Origin: Aestuariivita sp.
GTDB lineage: Bacteria; Pseudomonadota; Alphaproteobacteria; Rhodobacterales; Rhodobacteraceae
DNA: 64,000 nt
Reading direction: 5' to 3'
NCBI RefSeq assembly: GCF_021404545.1
Contig: NZ_JAAWWD010000033.1
Location: 124,001-188,000, forward strand
This document shows, piece after piece, positions 16,446-25,900 of the stretch; position 1 is the first letter of the stretch, and each line of letters begins with the position of its first letter. The translations under genes were made by a program, and so were the position numbers. Under the pieces are notes generated by a model. That model had not been told where the DNA came from. It saw nothing but the letters and a program-made list of their open reading frames with translations, and did not search any database.

Positions 16446-16676
16446 TCAAAGCCTTGGATGAATTTCGCGTTGTGAGGGCAGTTCGAGGTTCAACAGATCG
16501 CGTTCGCTGGGCGACAGGTTGATGTCGCGGGCGATGTGATCCGAGAGCCTGTCCGGCCGACAAAGGCCAAGGCGCGGGCGAACGCGGGGTCTTGGTCTGC
16601 GCAGATCCCGAAAGCGTTTGCGAATGGCACAGATTAAGGAGCTGCCAAGAGGCAGCGACTGGATCAGAAAGCGCAT
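16446..16676 (-). CDS. Small hypothetical protein, DUF1127-like C-terminus
   Basis: 76 residues: a hydrophobic start (MRFLIQSLPLGSSLICAIRK), an Arg-rich middle and DRLSDHIARDINLSPSERDLL at the C-terminus, which resembles the motif of small DUF1127 proteins (RLxDHLxRDIGLS). Such proteins have been linked in alphaproteobacteria to RNA binding and phosphate or carbon physiology. It lies 32 bases upstream of the ArsR gene on the same strand, so the two could be cotranscribed. The match is by eye only and the middle is compositionally biased. Confidence 0.5.
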   Translation of the reverse strand: MRFLIQSLPLGSSLICAIRKRFRDLRRPRPRVRPRLGLCRPDRLSDHIARDINLSPSERDLLNLELPSQREIHPRL

Positions 16677-16783
16677 GAAAAGTGCCTTTTTATATTGGGC
16701 TCTGGGGCTTTTTGTCATGCCTGGTGCGTGTGGACAAACATCGTTCCTTGACATGACCTGTGCAGAAAAATCACATTACCCAT

Positions 16784-17686
16784 ATGACACGCACCCTCCC
16801 TCCCCTGAATGCTCTGCGCGCGTTTGAAGCGGCCGGCCGACATGAAAGCTTTAGCCGCGCGGCCGAAGAGCTGGGCGTGAGCCATTCCGCGATCTCCCGC
16901 CATGTGAGGGGTCTTGAGGAACGTCTGGGCGCGCAGCTTTTTCGCGAGATATCACGCGGCGTGGGATTGACGGCAGATGGGCGGGCCTATCTGGGCCGGA
17001 TCAGCCCGGCGCTCGATATGATCGCAGAGGCGACGGACGAGGTTACCGAAACCCCAGCGGGCCGCGTCACCATCAGCGCAGAGCCACTGTTTACGGCCAA
17101 GGTGGTCATTCCGCGCCTGCCTCGGTTCTATGAGGTTTATCCGGATGTCGAGCTGCGGATCGATCCGTCCCATACGCTGGCGGATCTGGATCGCTATGAG
17201 GCCGACATCGCCATCAGGTTCGCGGTGCGCGGGGTTTTGGACCAGCCAGCCGATCTGCTGAGCAATGCGCCGCTCTATCCGTTTGCCGCCCCGGGGCTGT
17301 TGGAGGGGGACCGGATCACGCCGGAGGATCTGCGGCGCCATCGGCTCTTTGCCGACCGTGACCCAGGGATCTGGGATGACTGGTGTGATGCTGCGGGGTT
17401 CGATATCCGGCCCGGCTTGCACGGGGATTGGCGGATGAGGCCAATCTATGCGCTGGAGGCCGCGGTCAGTGGGTTGGGTCTGTTTCTGGGCGCGATGGAC
17501 GGCGCCGCGCATGATCTGCGCGAGGGTCGCTTGGTGCGGGTCTCGGACGTGGCGATACAAAGCGGCGCGTTTTACCTGATTTACGGGGCGCAGGCCGGTC
17601 GTCGAAAGGCAGTCAAACAAGTGCGCCGTTGGCTTTTGGAGGAGACCAGGGATCTGCGTATGCCGGAAAATCAACCTTTTGGTTGA
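16784..17686 (+). CDS. LysR-type regulator, GcvA-like
   Basis: 300 residues from the ATG at 16784 (an upstream TTG-type start at 16760 would add 8). N-terminus LPPLNALRAFEAAGRHESFSRAAEELGVSHSAISRHVRGLEERLGAQLF is the winged helix of the GcvA/AmpR subgroup, and the effector domain contains ADIAIRFAVRG, typical of GcvA-like members. The gene stands alone: upstream is the divergent small gene, downstream the ATP synthase operon after a 186-base spacer. The target is unknown and no glycine-cleavage genes are in the window. Confidence 0.88.
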   Translation: MTRTLPPLNALRAFEAAGRHESFSRAAEELGVSHSAISRHVRGLEERLGAQLFREISRGVGLTADGRAYLGRISPALDMIAEATDEVTETPAGRVTISAEPLFTAKVVIPRLPRFYEVYPDVELRIDPSHTLADLDRYEADIAIRFAVRGVLDQPADLLSNAPLYPFAAPGLLEGDRITPEDLRRHRLFADRDPGIWDDWCDAAGFDIRPGLHGDWRMRPIYALEAAVSGLGLFLGAMDGAAHDLREGRLVRVSDVAIQSGAFYLIYGAQAGRRKAVKQVRRWLLEETRDLRMPENQPFG

Positions 17687-17872
17687 ATGACGGAAATGCT
17701 GACATTCAAGTGAAACCGCGCCTGCGGCGGAATGGCAGCACCTGGAAAGGTGGAAATTTTTCTAATTAAAATCAATGCACTATCGGATGGTTTGCGCAAG
17801 ATCGCAACGAATTGACTCAGGTCGCAGCACAGCATATCCCATCCCCGAACCATCCAAGGGGATGTGACCTGC

Positions 17873-18235
17873 GTGACGGATCCCGACCAGACCAAAAAGA
17901 TGGCTGAGCTGGAGGCCCGGATTGCCGCCGCAAAGGCGGCACAGGCGCCGAAACCGAGGGCGGATGAGCACTATTCCCAGGCGCAGCTTGCCTGGCGCAT
18001 GGTGATTGAGCTGGTGGCCGGTTTGGGCATCGGTTTTGGGATCGGATACGGGTTGGATGCGCTTTTCGGCACCACACCGTTCCTCATGATCCTGTTCATA
18101 TTCTTCGGCCTCGCGGCCGGCATTCAGACGATGATGCGCTCCGCGAAAGAGGTTCAGAAGAAACAGTTGGCCGAGCAGGCCGAGAGAGACGCAAAGGCTG
18201 CTGATGCAGCCCAGCATGACGACGAGAGGACCTGA
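17873..18235 (+). CDS. atpI: ATP synthase accessory protein AtpI
   Basis: 120 residues: a charged N-terminal helix (MAELEARIAAAKAAQ), two membrane helices (MVIELVAGLGIGFGIGYGLDALF and PFLMILFIFFGLAAGI) and a basic/acidic tail. AtpI assists assembly of the c-ring and is the usual first gene of the Fo operon in this order. The GTG at 17873 is preferred since AAGGGG lies 11 bases before it; another GTG at 17864 is too close to that site. It ends 3 bases before atpB. Confidence 0.9.
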   Translation: MTDPDQTKKMAELEARIAAAKAAQAPKPRADEHYSQAQLAWRMVIELVAGLGIGFGIGYGLDALFGTTPFLMILFIFFGLAAGIQTMMRSAKEVQKKQLAEQAERDAKAADAAQHDDERT

Positions 18236-18238
18236 GAC

Positions 18239-18988
18239 GTGGCAGAACCGACAGAAGGCGGCGGTCTTGAGTTTTACCCGATGGATCAGTTCATCATCAA
18301 ACCATTGTTTGGTGGTGATGTGGTCAACTGGTACACGCCCACGAACTCCACCCTGTGGTTGTTTCTGGCAATCCTTGCGATCATTGGGCTGATGGTGTTG
18401 ACCACCTCCAGGCGCGCCATCGTGCCGTCGCGTGGCCAATCGATTGCCGAACTGGCCTATGGCTTTGTCTATAAGATGGTCGAGGATGTGACCGGCAAGG
18501 ACGGGATCAAGTACTTCCCGTACATCATGACGCTGTTCCTGTTTATCCTTTGCGCCAACTTCCTCGGTCTGATCCCGATGTCCTTTACCACCACCAGCCA
18601 CATCGCGGTGACCGCGGTCATGGGGTTTGGGGTGTTCATCGCCGTTACCGTTCTGGGCTTTGTCAAGAACGGTGCCTCGTTCCTGAGCCTCTTTTGGGTG
18701 TCGGCCGCGCCGCTCCCCTTGCGCCCGATTTTGGCGATCATTGAGCTGATCTCGTATTTCGTGCGCCCTGTGAGCCACTCCATTCGTCTTGCGGGCAACA
18801 TGATGGCCGGTCACGCGGTTCTCAAGGTGTTTGCCGGATTCGCCCAGGTCGCTGCCGTTGCCCCAATCGCCATTATCGGCGTGGTCGCGATCTATGGCCT
18901 CGAAGTGCTGGTTTCGGCCATTCAGGCATATGTCTTTACCATTCTCACATGCGTCTATCTGAAAGACGCGCTGCACCCGCATCACTAA
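18239..18988 (+). CDS. atpB: ATP synthase Fo subunit a
   Basis: 249 residues, GTG start with AGAGGACC upstream. Subunit a forms the two proton half-channels beside the c-ring. Key segments: [41 protein letters not shown], the conserved Arg in [16 protein letters not shown] that faces the c-ring carboxylate, and the C-terminal [26 protein letters not shown]. Length and motifs are standard. It is followed by a palindromic repeat and then atpE; F1 genes are not in the window, in line with split atp operons of this order. Confidence 0.97.
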   Translation: MAEPTEGGGLEFYPMDQFIIKPLFGGDVVNWYTPTNSTLWLFLAILAIIGLMVLTTSRRAIVPSRGQSIAELAYGFVYKMVEDVTGKDGIKYFPYIMTLFLFILCANFLGLIPMSFTTTSHIAVTAVMGFGVFIAVTVLGFVKNGASFLSLFWVSAAPLPLRPILAIIELISYFVRPVSHSIRLAGNMMAGHAVLKVFAGFAQVAAVAPIAIIGVVAIYGLEVLVSAIQAYVFTILTCVYLKDALHPHH

Positions 18989-18993
18989 CGCGC

Positions 18994-19015
18994 GGCGGGA
19001 CAAGTCCCGCCCTAC
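18994..19015. repeat. 22-bp palindromic repeat between atpB and atpE
   Basis: Same unit as at 1794 (arms GGCGGGAC / GTCCCGCC around AA, then CTAC), starting 5 bases after the atpB stop. Inside an operon such a stem could protect the upstream message or differentially adjust atpE level; subunit c is needed at 8-15 copies per complex, so an mRNA element at exactly this junction is interesting. Confidence 0.82.
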
Positions 19016-19052
19016 AAGAACTCAACCATTCCATCGTAAGGAGACTAAGGTC

Positions 19053-19289
19053 ATGGAAGGCAATATCGCAGAACTCGGTCAATTCATCGGCGCAGGCCTG
19101 GCAGCCATCGGTTCAGGCGCCGCTGCTATCGGTGTGGGCCACGTGGCAGGCAACTTCCTGGCGGGCGCGCTGCGCAACCCGTCGGCAGCCGCCGGTCAGA
19201 CCGCAACCCTCTTCATCGGCATCGCATTCGCAGAGGCGCTGGGCATCTTTGCCTTCCTCGTCGCTCTGCTGCTGATGTTCGCCGTCTAA
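19053..19289 (+). CDS. atpE: ATP synthase Fo subunit c
   Basis: 78 residues forming the hairpin of two membrane helices: [25 protein letters not shown], the polar loop RNPSAA, and [27 protein letters not shown]. The proton-carrying carboxylate is the Glu in GIAFAEALG. The first helix is glycine-rich as in ring-forming c subunits. The start has AAGGAGAC upstream, a very good ribosome binding site consistent with high expression. Followed by the b' gene after 87 bases. Confidence 0.97.
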   Translation: MEGNIAELGQFIGAGLAAIGSGAAAIGVGHVAGNFLAGALRNPSAAAGQTATLFIGIAFAEALGIFAFLVALLLMFAV

Positions 19290-19376
19290 GGCCTTTCGGA
19301 AGACTTATCCTTACGGTCGGGCGGCGCGCGTTTTGCGGGCCGCCCGATGTAACGGCACCTTCCCAAGGAGGACGAC

Positions 19377-19907
19377 ATGGCAACCGAGACCACAGGTGAA
19401 GCCACCCAGGCCGCGGGCATGCCGCAGCTTGAGTTCTCGACCTTTCCCAACCAGATCTTCTGGCTGGTGATCACGCTGGTCGTGATCTATCTGATCCTGT
19501 CACGGGTCGCATTGCCCCGGATCGGCGGCGTGTTGGCCGAACGGACGGGCACAATCACGAATGACATCGCCAAGGCCGAAGAGCTGAAAGCGCAAGCCGT
19601 CGAGGCAGAAGCCGCCTATAATCGCGCGCTGGCCGAAGCCCGGTCAGAGGCGCAACGCATCGCCGCCGAAGCGCGCGCGGACATCCAGGCGGGCCTCGAC
19701 GATGCGATTGCCAAGGCCGATGCCGAGATATCGGCCAAGGCGGCGGAATCGGAAAAGGCGATTGCAGAAATCCGGGCCGGAGCGCTGGAAAGCGTGAAGG
19801 AGGTTGCAACTGTGACCGCTGCGGAGATTGTCACCGCACTGGGGGGCAAAGCCGACACCAAAGCCGTCGCTGCCGCGATCGAGACACGGATCAAGGGGTC
19901 AGCATGA
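19377..19907 (+). CDS. atpF': ATP synthase Fo subunit b' (second b-type subunit)
   Basis: 176 residues: a 30-residue polar leader, one membrane helix ([24 protein letters not shown]), then a long Ala/Glu/Arg-rich helix expected to form the right-handed coiled coil of the peripheral stalk with subunit b. Photosynthetic bacteria and many alphaproteobacteria encode two different b subunits, b' and b, in tandem; the gene order here fits. AAGGAGG precedes the ATG. It overlaps the b gene by 4 bases. Confidence 0.93.
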   Translation: MATETTGEATQAAGMPQLEFSTFPNQIFWLVITLVVIYLILSRVALPRIGGVLAERTGTITNDIAKAEELKAQAVEAEAAYNRALAEARSEAQRIAAEARADIQAGLDDAIAKADAEISAKAAESEKAIAEIRAGALESVKEVATVTAAEIVTALGGKADTKAVAAAIETRIKGSA

Positions 19908-20467
19908 TGCGCATTACATTCGCCTTTCTTCTGACTTTCGGAGCGGCCACACCCGCTCTGGCGGCCAAAGGCCCGTTCTTTTCGCTGGCCAACACCGACT
20001 TTGTGGTGATGATCTCGTTCTTCCTGTTCCTGGGAGTTCTGTTCTATTTTAAGGTCCCGGGGCTGATCGTCGGATTGCTGGACAAACGCGCCGAGGGCAT
20101 CCAGTCGGAACTGGACGAGGCCCGCAAACTGCGCGAAGAGGCCCAAACCATCCTCGCTTCCTATGAGCGCAAGCAAAAAGAAATGCAGGAGCAGGCCGAC
20201 AAGATCGTGGCGGCGGCCAAGCAGGAGGCGGCGGCCGCCGCCGAGCAGGCCAAAGCGGACCTCGCGACCTCCATCGCGCGGCGCATGGCGGCGGCCGAGG
20301 ACCAGATCGCCTCGGCCCAGGCATTGGCCGTGCGCGAAGTGCGCGATCAGGCCATTGCCGTTGCGGTCGCTGCCGCGCGGGACGTGATTGCCAAGGACAT
20401 CACTGCGACCGCCGGGAACAAGCTGATTGACGAGGCGATCTCGGACGTTGGAGCCAAGTTCCACTAG
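19904..20467 (+). CDS. atpF: ATP synthase Fo subunit b
   Basis: 187 residues. The N-terminus ([20 protein letters not shown]) looks like a cleavable signal peptide, unusual for a b subunit in general; after it come [27 protein letters not shown], the membrane anchor, and a long coiled-coil stalk ([36 protein letters not shown]). It joins F1 to Fo with subunit b'. The start overlaps the b' stop; two adjacent ATGs make the exact start ambiguous by one codon. A strong terminator ends the operon 23 bases on. Confidence 0.94.
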   Translation: MMRITFAFLLTFGAATPALAAKGPFFSLANTDFVVMISFFLFLGVLFYFKVPGLIVGLLDKRAEGIQSELDEARKLREEAQTILASYERKQKEMQEQADKIVAAAKQEAAAAAEQAKADLATSIARRMAAAEDQIASAQALAVREVRDQAIAVAVAAARDVIAKDITATAGNKLIDEAISDVGAKFH

Positions 20468-20490
20468 GCCGTTTCAGTGACGTGACAGAC

Positions 20491-20525
20491 AAGCCCCGGA
20501 TGCCGCCGCATCCGGGGCTTTGTTT
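20491..20525 (+). terminator. Rho-independent terminator of the atp Fo operon
   Basis: Perfect 13-bp stem (AAGCCCCGGATGC / GCATCCGGGGCTT) with a 4-base loop followed by TTTGTTTT, 23 bases beyond the subunit b stop codon. One of the clearest terminators in the window. Confidence 0.92.
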
Positions 20526-20639
20526 TGTGAAGGTTTTGCGAAGATTTGATGAACCGGGGTTCAGATCAAATCTGATGTCATCAAACGATGCCAGCCTTTC
20601 TCTGACCGGGGATGCCCTCCGGCCTCAGAGGAGGATGTC

Positions 20640-21455
20640 ATGCGCGATTACCTGTCCAGCCCCCAAACTCCATCCACCAAGCTAGGCGACAATGCACCAC
20701 CGGTTCTGACGGTGCGCGACCTGTCGCTTTGGTACGGGGAAAAACAGGCGTTGAAGGAGGTGAGTTTCGAGCTTTACCCGCGTGAGGTCATGGCCTTTAT
20801 CGGGCCGTCGGGCTGCGGCAAGTCCACCGCCCTGAAATGTCTCAACCGGATGCATGACGAGACGCGCGGTGTGCGGATCGAGGGGCAGATATATATGCAT
20901 GACCGCAACATCTATGACCCGGAGATCGACCCACCTGTCTATCGCCGCCACTTTGGCTGGGTTGCACAGAAACCGAACCCATTCCCCAAGTCCATCTATG
21001 AAAACGTGGCCTATGGCGCGCGCATTCACGGACTGACGCGGACCCGTGCCGATATGGATGCCCATGTAGAGCGGTGTCTGCGCCGCGCGCACCTTTGGGA
21101 GGAGGTCAAGGATGGGCTGCATTCCAAAGATGGCACCGATCTTTCGGGCGGCCAACAGCAACGTCTGTGTATTGCGCGCGCGCTGGCGACGGAGCCGGAT
21201 GTGATGCTGATGGATGAGCCGACCGGGTCGATCGATCCGATTGCGACAGCCAAGGTCGAGGACCTGATGATGTCGCTGCGCGAGGATCTGAGCGTGGTGG
21301 TGATCACCCATTCAATGATGGAAGCGCGGCGCGTGGCGGATCGGGTGGCCTATTTCCACATGGGTGAGCTGTTGGAATGTGGTCCTGTCGGCCAGGTTTT
21401 TGACCACCCCCGCCATCAGCAGACCCGGGCGTTCATTTCGGGCCGGACAGGATAG
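20640..21455 (+). CDS. pstB: PstB-like phosphate ABC transporter ATPase, orphan
   Basis: 271 residues. ABC ATPase with Walker A GPSGCGKST, signature LSGGQQQRLCIARAL, Walker B VMLMDEPTGSIDP and the H-loop ITHSMMEARRVADRVAYFHMGELLECG. The stretch CLNRMHDETRGVRIEGQIYMHDRNIYDP and the Q-loop VAQKPNPFPKSIYENVAYG are close to PstB. However, no pstS, pstC, pstA or phoU is nearby, and DEPTGSIDP replaces the common DEPTSALDP. It could energise a permease encoded elsewhere. An SD (GAGGAGG) precedes the ATG. Confidence 0.82.
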   Translation: MRDYLSSPQTPSTKLGDNAPPVLTVRDLSLWYGEKQALKEVSFELYPREVMAFIGPSGCGKSTALKCLNRMHDETRGVRIEGQIYMHDRNIYDPEIDPPVYRRHFGWVAQKPNPFPKSIYENVAYGARIHGLTRTRADMDAHVERCLRRAHLWEEVKDGLHSKDGTDLSGGQQQRLCIARALATEPDVMLMDEPTGSIDPIATAKVEDLMMSLREDLSVVVITHSMMEARRVADRVAYFHMGELLECGPVGQVFDHPRHQQTRAFISGRTG

Positions 21456-21546
21456 GCGCGTCTGCCCGTCGCGGGTCTGGTCGGGGCTGGGGAAGGCTTT
21501 GCCATCATGCGCTGGCCACCACGCGGGAGGTGGCGAGGGCCCTGGC

Positions 21547-22314
21547 TCAGCTGCCGAGTTCCTGCTGCAGGCGTTTGCGAGCGATCACCTCGTTCCGTTC
21601 GGTCTTTTGATGATCGGCAAGGGCTTGCCCGACATAGCCCAGATGCGCCTCAATCGCCGCTCGCGCGCCTTCAGGGTCGCGGTCTTGCAGCGCCTGGTTG
21701 ATCGCGCGGTGTTGATCGAGAAGGGCAGCACGTGTCGTGCGCTGTTTGAACATGACCTGACGGTTGTAGAACACCCCCTCGCGCAGCAGATCGAACATCG
21801 AGCGCATCATATGCAGCATGACGATGTTGTGGCTGGCCTCGATGATGGCGGTGTGAAACTGCGCATCGAGTGCCGCATCGTCTTGCGGGTTGCGTCGCGC
21901 CTGGGCAGCTTCCATCTTGTCGAAAATGGCCTGGATCACCTTGAGATCGCTGTCCGAGGCGAGGCGCGCTGCGCGTTCGGCGGCAAGCCCCTCCAGGTCG
22001 CGGCGAAAGGAAAGATAGTCAAAGACCGCCTCGTCATGGGTCGCGAATAGCCTGGTCAGTGCGGGCGAGAAGGCCGAGCCCAGAACATCGGCCACATAGA
22101 TGCCGGACCCTGCCCGGGTAGCCAGCAGCCCCTGCTGCTGGAGTTCGGCCACCGCATCGCGCAGAGAGGGGCGCGAAACGCCCAGCCGCTCCGACAGCTC
22201 CCTCTCCGACGGGAGCCGGTCACCAGGGCGCAGGATGCCGCGCAGGATCAACCCTTCGATCTGGCGCACGACCGAGGTGGAAAGCTTTTCCGATTGGACT
22301 GGTTCAAAGGGCAT
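21547..22314 (-). CDS. FadR-subfamily GntR transcriptional regulator
   Basis: 255 residues. N-terminal winged helix SVVRQIEGLILRGILRPGDRLPSERELSERLGVSRPSLRDAVAELQQQGLLATRAGSGIYV, then an all-helical FCD effector domain with FRRDLEGLAAERAARLA, DAQFHTAIIEASHNIVMLHMMRSMFDLL and the metal/ligand His of DQHRAI. FadR-type members typically sense organic acids such as lactate, pyruvate or glycolate. It is divergent from a small lipoprotein gene; a palindrome TTTGATCAAA stands 13 bases before the start and may be its own operator. Confidence 0.9.
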   Translation of the reverse strand: MPFEPVQSEKLSTSVVRQIEGLILRGILRPGDRLPSERELSERLGVSRPSLRDAVAELQQQGLLATRAGSGIYVADVLGSAFSPALTRLFATHDEAVFDYLSFRRDLEGLAAERAARLASDSDLKVIQAIFDKMEAAQARRNPQDDAALDAQFHTAIIEASHNIVMLHMMRSMFDLLREGVFYNRQVMFKQRTTRAALLDQHRAINQALQDRDPEGARAAIEAHLGYVGQALADHQKTERNEVIARKRLQQELGS

Positions 22315-22327
22315 GGGGCCTCGCCGG

Positions 22328-22337
22328 TTTGATCAAA
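22328..22337. promoter_or_regulatory. Palindrome TTTGATCAAA before the GntR gene
   Basis: Perfect 10-bp palindrome in the 93-base divergent spacer between the GntR regulator and the lipoprotein gene. A related TTGATCAA occurs at 31884-31891, before another gene. Candidate operator by position only; it does not match a FadR-family consensus I can name. Confidence 0.3.
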
Positions 22338-22407
22338 ACATATGACCGCGCGGAAGGCGCCGCAATGGCGCAAGGGTTTGTTAACCGCAATTGGGCAGTT
22401 TGGGACC

Positions 22408-22809
22408 ATGCGATTTGTGATCCTGTGTCTTTGTCTGATGGCGTGCAACACGCCCAGCCCAGAATTTCGGGGGCTGGCGGCCCAGCGTGTAACGGTCGAC
22501 GGCAGCACCTTTGACGTGCGTGTCCGGGGCGACCTGGCAGAGGCCATTCGCATCAATATGCAATACGCACCTCGGTTCGGCCCGATCGAAGGGCGGGCGG
22601 CCCAGGCTATGGCAATGGTCAGTGGCTGTTCGGTCACGCGCATCACAGGCGATCAGGCGCTGGCGCTGGGGCAGCTCGATTGCGATGGGGCAGGACGCCC
22701 CGGTTGGGTGCCGACGCCTCCACTGGGCCTGGAGTGTTACGAGATCGACAGCTGGCACGGAACCGGGCAGGGGCGTGAGTCTCTCGAATTCGATTGTCAG
22801 CCGTTTTAG
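22408..22809 (+). CDS. Small putative lipoprotein of unknown function
   Basis: 133 residues from the ATG at 22408, chosen because it gives a lipoprotein signal: MRFVILCLCLMAC with the acylated Cys at residue 13. The mature part contains VTVDGSTFDVRVRGDLAEAIRINMQYAPRFGPIEGRAAQAMAMVSGC and a Cys/Asp-rich C-terminus (four further cysteines, possibly two disulfides). I do not recognise the family. It is anchored in the membrane facing the periplasm if the signal works. It lies between a GntR regulator and smc, without clear functional link. Confidence 0.7.
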   Translation: MRFVILCLCLMACNTPSPEFRGLAAQRVTVDGSTFDVRVRGDLAEAIRINMQYAPRFGPIEGRAAQAMAMVSGCSVTRITGDQALALGQLDCDGAGRPGWVPTPPLGLECYEIDSWHGTGQGRESLEFDCQPF

Positions 22810-22936
22810 GGGGCAAGGGGCAATATCTTGTGGATAACCCACCGTTCCCTGCCACATGCAGGGGCAGCGCCGTTGACAGACCACCCTTGAACCGGTCACG
22901 CTATTTGTTCATGCGGAATCACGGGACACGTCCGAT

Positions 22937-25900
22937 TTGCGATTTTCCAAGCTCAGGCTGACCGGCTTCAAAAGCTTTGTCGATCCCACCGACTTGATCA
23001 TTTCAGATGGTCTGACCGGTGTTGTCGGGCCCAATGGCTGTGGCAAGTCCAACCTCTTGGAGGCCTTGCGCTGGGTGATGGGGGAAAACCGACCGACCGC
23101 GATGCGCGGCGGCGGAATGGAGGATGTGATCTTTGCGGGTGCGGCGACACGCCCAGCACGCAACTTTGCCGAGGTGCAGCTCTTTCTCGATAACAGCGAC
23201 CGGTTGGCACCTGCAGGCTTCAACGACAACGACACGCTGGAGATTGTGCGCCGCATCACCCGGGATGTGGGCAGTGCGTATAAGACAAATGGCAAGGATG
23301 TGCGCGCGCGCGATGTGCAGATGCTGTTTGCCGATGCGTCGACCGGGGCGCATTCGCCGGCTTTGGTCCGGCAGGGACAGATCTCAGAGCTGATCAACGC
23401 CAAACCGAAGGCGCGGCGGCGCATTCTGGAGGAGGCGGCCGGGATCAGCGGGCTCTATCAACGCCGCCATGAGGCGGAGCTGAAGTTGAAAGGCGCCGAG
23501 AGCAACCTCACGCGCGTGGATGATGTGATCGAGCAACTGGCCGCCCAGTTGCAGCAACTGGCCCGGCAGGCCCGTCAGGCAGCGCGCTATCGCGAGATCG
23601 GCGAGGCTCTGCGGCAGGCCGAGGGCATGCTCCTATATCGGCGCTGGCGCGAGGCGGATGAGGCGCGCGCCGCGGCCGATGAGGCGTTGCGGACCCGCAC
23701 GACCGAGGCCGCGCAGGCCGAGACAGCGGCACGCCAGGCCGCGCAAGGGCGCATCCAGGCCGATGAGGCCTTGCCGCCGCTGCGAGAAGAGGAGGCGATC
23801 GCGGCGGCCGTCTTGCAGCGTCTTACGGTGCAGGGGGATCGGTTGAACGATGAGGAGGCGCGGGCCGCGGCGCTGATCGCCACGCTCGAGGGCCGGATTG
23901 ATCAGCTTGCGCGCGATATTGATCGCGAAAGCGGGCTCAACCGTGATGCGGGCGAGACCATCGAGCGGCTGGACTGGGAAGCGCGCGAGCTTGCCAAAGC
24001 CTCTGACGGGCATGACGCGCGGCTGGCGGCGGCGGCGGAGGCCGCCCATGAGGCCGCCGTGACTTTGCAGGACCGCGAAACCAGCTTGGCGCAGGTGACC
24101 GAGGATGTGGCCCGTCTGGCCGCCCGCCACCAATCCGCGCAGCGCCTGTTGGAAGACAGCCGCAAGACATTGGCGCGGTCCGAGGCCGAGGCAGGCAAGG
24201 CGCGCGACGCCGTGGCCGCCGCGCAGGAGGCGTTGACTGGGGCCGCGCTGTCGCAGGAGCGTGCAACCCGCGCGGAGGCCGAGGCGCAGGCGCTGGCCAC
24301 CCGGGCGGACGAGGCGCTGAACGCAGCCGACATTGCCCGCGGCGAGACGCAGACGCGGGAGGCCGAGGCGCGTGCGCAACGCTCGGAGGCCGAAGGCGAG
24401 ATGGGCGCGCTCAGGGCCGAGGTGTCCGCACTCGTCAAGCTGGTGCAGCGTGACACGGCCGAAGGCGGGCAGGTTCTGGATCAGCTGACTGTCACGCCGG
24501 GGTATGAAAAGGCCTTGGGTGCCGCGCTGGCCGACGATCTGCGCGCCCCTGCCGTGGCCGCGGATGGCCCCTCGGGCTGGGCCGCGCTGTCACCCTATGA
24601 TCAACCGCAGCCCCTGCCCGAAGGGGTGCATCAATTGGCCGCCCATGTGACGGTCCCCGATGTGATGTTACGGCGTATCACGCAAATCGGGCTGGTAGAC
24701 GCCGATGATGGCCCACGTCTGCAACCGTTTTTACAGCCCGGTCAAAGGCTGGTGTCGGTGGAAGGTGATCTGTGGCGTTGGGATGGTTACCGCGCCTGGG
24801 CCGAAGACGCGCCAAGCGCGGCGGCGTTGCGCCTGGAACAGCTCAACCGTCTGGAGGCGCTGAAACAGGAGATGGAGCGTGTGGGCGCCCGTGCCGATGC
24901 CGCGCGCCTGGCCCATGAGGCGCTGACCAAGCGGCTGGCGGAGTTGACGGAGGCCGACCGCGCCGCCCGTCAGGCCCGGCGCGAGGCTGACACGCAACTG
25001 GCCGATGCGGGCCGCGCGCTCAGCCGGGCGGAGGCCGATCGCAACCTGGCCGAGGGGCGCCTGGAGACGATGAACCTCGCCGTGACCCGGCATCAGGAGG
25101 ACGCGACCGCCGCCCGGCTGCAACTGCGCGAGGCCGAGACGGCGGCGGGTGGTCTGGGTAATCTCGATGCCGCGCGCGCCCGGGTGGAGGATATCAAGAT
25201 CACCGTCGAGGCGGCGCGGATGACCATGATGGCCAAACGCTCGGCCCATGATGAGTTGCGGCGCGAGGGGGAGGCACGGCTTAAACGCGCGCAGGAGGTT
25301 ACGAAAGAGGTCAGCGGCTGGAAGCACCGGCTGGAGACGGCGGAGAAGCGGATTTCCGAGCTGACAACGCGCAAGGCTGATAGTGAGAGCGAACTGGCAA
25401 CGGCAAGCGCTGCTCCGGCAGACATCGCCGCTAAGCGTGAGGCCCTTGTCGGAGAGATCACCCAGGCCGAGGCGCGGAGGGCTGCGGCCAGCGACGCGCT
25501 TGTCGGTGGGGAGGCCGCGCAGCGTGCGGCTGTGGAGGCCGAGCGGACCGCCGAGCGCGCGGCGTCCGAGGCGCGCGAAGCCCGCGCCGGTGCGGAGGCA
25601 CGCGCAGAGGCCGCGCGGGAGTCCGTTGCGGCGGCGGCCGAGCGGATCGCCGACGACCAGCAGCTGACGCCCAACCAGCTCTTGACGCAGCTCGATGTGA
25701 ACCCCGATGACATGCCCCATGCCGATCAGCTTGAGGCCGAGGTCAATCGCCTCAAGCGGCAGCGCGACGCGCTGGGTGCGGTCAACCTGCGTGCCGATGA
25801 GGACGCCAAGGAGGTCCAGGAGGAACACGACACGCTGGTGCAGGAAAAAATGGATCTCGAAGAGGCGATCCGCACCTTGCGCAGCGGCATCTCCAGCCTG

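Noticed and set aside
20560-20640. Pho box upstream of the PstB-like gene
   Set aside because: Only loose CTGATGTCAT-like similarity; the two 7-base direct repeats with proper spacing are not present.
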